This document shows, in pieces, positions 5,824 through 6,371 of a stretch of 6,371 nt of DNA. Position 1 is the first letter of the stretch. Each line of letters begins with the position of its first letter. The stretch covers positions 1 through 6,371 of the forward strand of contig CACYDY010000299.1 of NCBI GenBank assembly GCA_902773245.1, read 5' to 3'. The translations under genes were made by a program, and so were the position numbers. The notes under the pieces are model-generated. The model made no database searches. It was not told the DNA's origin and saw nothing but the letters and a program-made list of their open reading frames with translations. The DNA comes from an uncultured Ruminococcus sp. (lineage in GTDB: Bacteria; Bacillota; Clostridia; Oscillospirales; Acutalibacteraceae).

Positions 5824-6371
5824 GTGAATGAATTTGACACTTACGGTCTGCTTTTGAATATAAGCAGCATAGCTTCGCATTATCCCGAGGGCTTGGAGTT
5901 CGGCTCTAAGGTAAAGGGTATAGCCAACAGAATATCTTCTCACCAATACAGAGTTGCGGTAATAGGCGAATTTAAACGAGGTAAATCAAGCTTGGTAAAC
6001 GCTTTGCTCGGAACGCAGATATTACCTACGGATATTCTCCCTATGACTGCGGCGGTAACTCACGTAAGATACAGCGAGAAAAGCAGGATACTCATACGAT
6101 ATAAATCGGGCGAAACAGAGGAAAATACCGTTGAACAGCTGATAGACTATGCTACGAAATATGACACGGAGAAGGAAGAAAGAGCTTCCCGGATAGAAAA
6201 CATAACGGTGGAATATCCGTCTGTATTCTGCAAAAATCATATTGAGATCATCGACACCCCCGGACTGAACGACGATGACAAGATGACTAAAATCACGCTC
6301 AGCGTTCTGGGCGAGATAGATACGGCTGTTTTGGTAACCTCGGCTCAGGCGCCGCTGAGCATTACCGAGCA
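5824..6371 (+). CDS. Dynamin-like GTPase (N-terminal part, cut by window edge)
   Basis: An open frame of 182 codons runs off the right end. After about 40 residues the G domain begins: G1 P-loop GEFKRGKSS (48-56), the G2 region LPTDILPMTAAVTHVRY with T75 as the likely switch threonine, and G3 DTPG (144-147). These, with the VNALLG continuation after the P-loop, are typical of the bacterial dynamin-like family (Dynamin_N), which hydrolyses GTP and often remodels or tethers membranes. G4, the stalk and any membrane-binding region lie outside the window, so full length, membrane association and intactness cannot be judged. The gene is divergent from the ABC operon with its own long leader. Bacterial dynamins often occur in tandem, and some are linked to membrane stress or phage resistance; nothing here decides the role. 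An IRG/GIMAP-like or other TRAFAC GTPase is a less likely alternative. Confidence 0.85.
   Translation, partial: MNEFDTYGLLLNISSIASHYPEGLEFGSKVKGIANRISSHQYRVAVIGEFKRGKSSLVNALLGTQILPTDILPMTAAVTHVRYSEKSRILIRYKSGETEENTVEQLIDYATKYDTEKEERASRIENITVEYPSVFCKNHIEIIDTPGLNDDDKMTKITLSVLGEIDTAVLVTSAQAPLSITE

Noticed and set aside
1..6371. CRISPR array, tRNA, rRNA or complete insertion sequence
   Set aside because: There are no regularly spaced direct repeats, no cloverleaf with a TTCGA-type arm, no rRNA-like tract and no transposase reading frame.

Overview
This 6.4 kb window looks like chromosome from an anaerobic Firmicute of class Clostridia, probably near Ruminococcus/Oscillospiraceae. The reasons are perfect Bacillus-type sigma-A promoters, strong GGAGG-type ribosome binding sites, TTG and GTG starts, AT-rich intergenic DNA, and a YtrA-type GntR regulator leading an ABC operon. 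The placement is inferred from style and gene content; no rRNA or marker gene is present.

Layout. (1) 1-1541: a plus-strand, single-gene unit encoding a CPA2-family Na+/H+ (cation:proton) antiporter. It has a consensus promoter (TTGACA-16-TATAAT), a hairpin just before the ribosome binding site, and a strong terminator. Translation most likely starts at 147, since the open frame runs upstream through the promoter itself. (2) 1542-1688: a short intergenic stretch between convergent units. The antiporter terminator appears to work in both directions. (3) 5376 down to 1689, minus strand: a compact operon of GntR/YtrA-type repressor, YtrB-like ABC ATPase and large ABC permease. The genes overlap by 1 and 26 nt, so translation is probably coupled. 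The promoter is near consensus and is covered by a cluster of TTGTA/TACAA half-sites, which suggests autoregulation. The permease has about 9 membrane segments followed by about 425 extracytoplasmic residues that include a tyrosine-rich stretch. (4) 5289-5823: a 535 bp divergent intergenic region. A 90-nt island of 52% G+C lies between flanks of 17-19% G+C and can fold into alternative hairpins ending in a terminator-like stem, so it is a candidate structured RNA. It is followed by a possible promoter and a structured leader. (5) 5824-6371: the first 182 codons of a dynamin-like large GTPase, cut off by the window edge.

How the parts fit. The operon resembles YtrA/YtrB systems, whose B. subtilis relative responds to cell-envelope-active compounds. 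The regulator probably represses its own promoter until an unknown signal releases it. The antiporter and the dynamin-like GTPase are separate transcription units, and no functional link to the operon can be shown. The least explained parts are the 5440-5545 RNA candidate and the leader of the GTPase gene.
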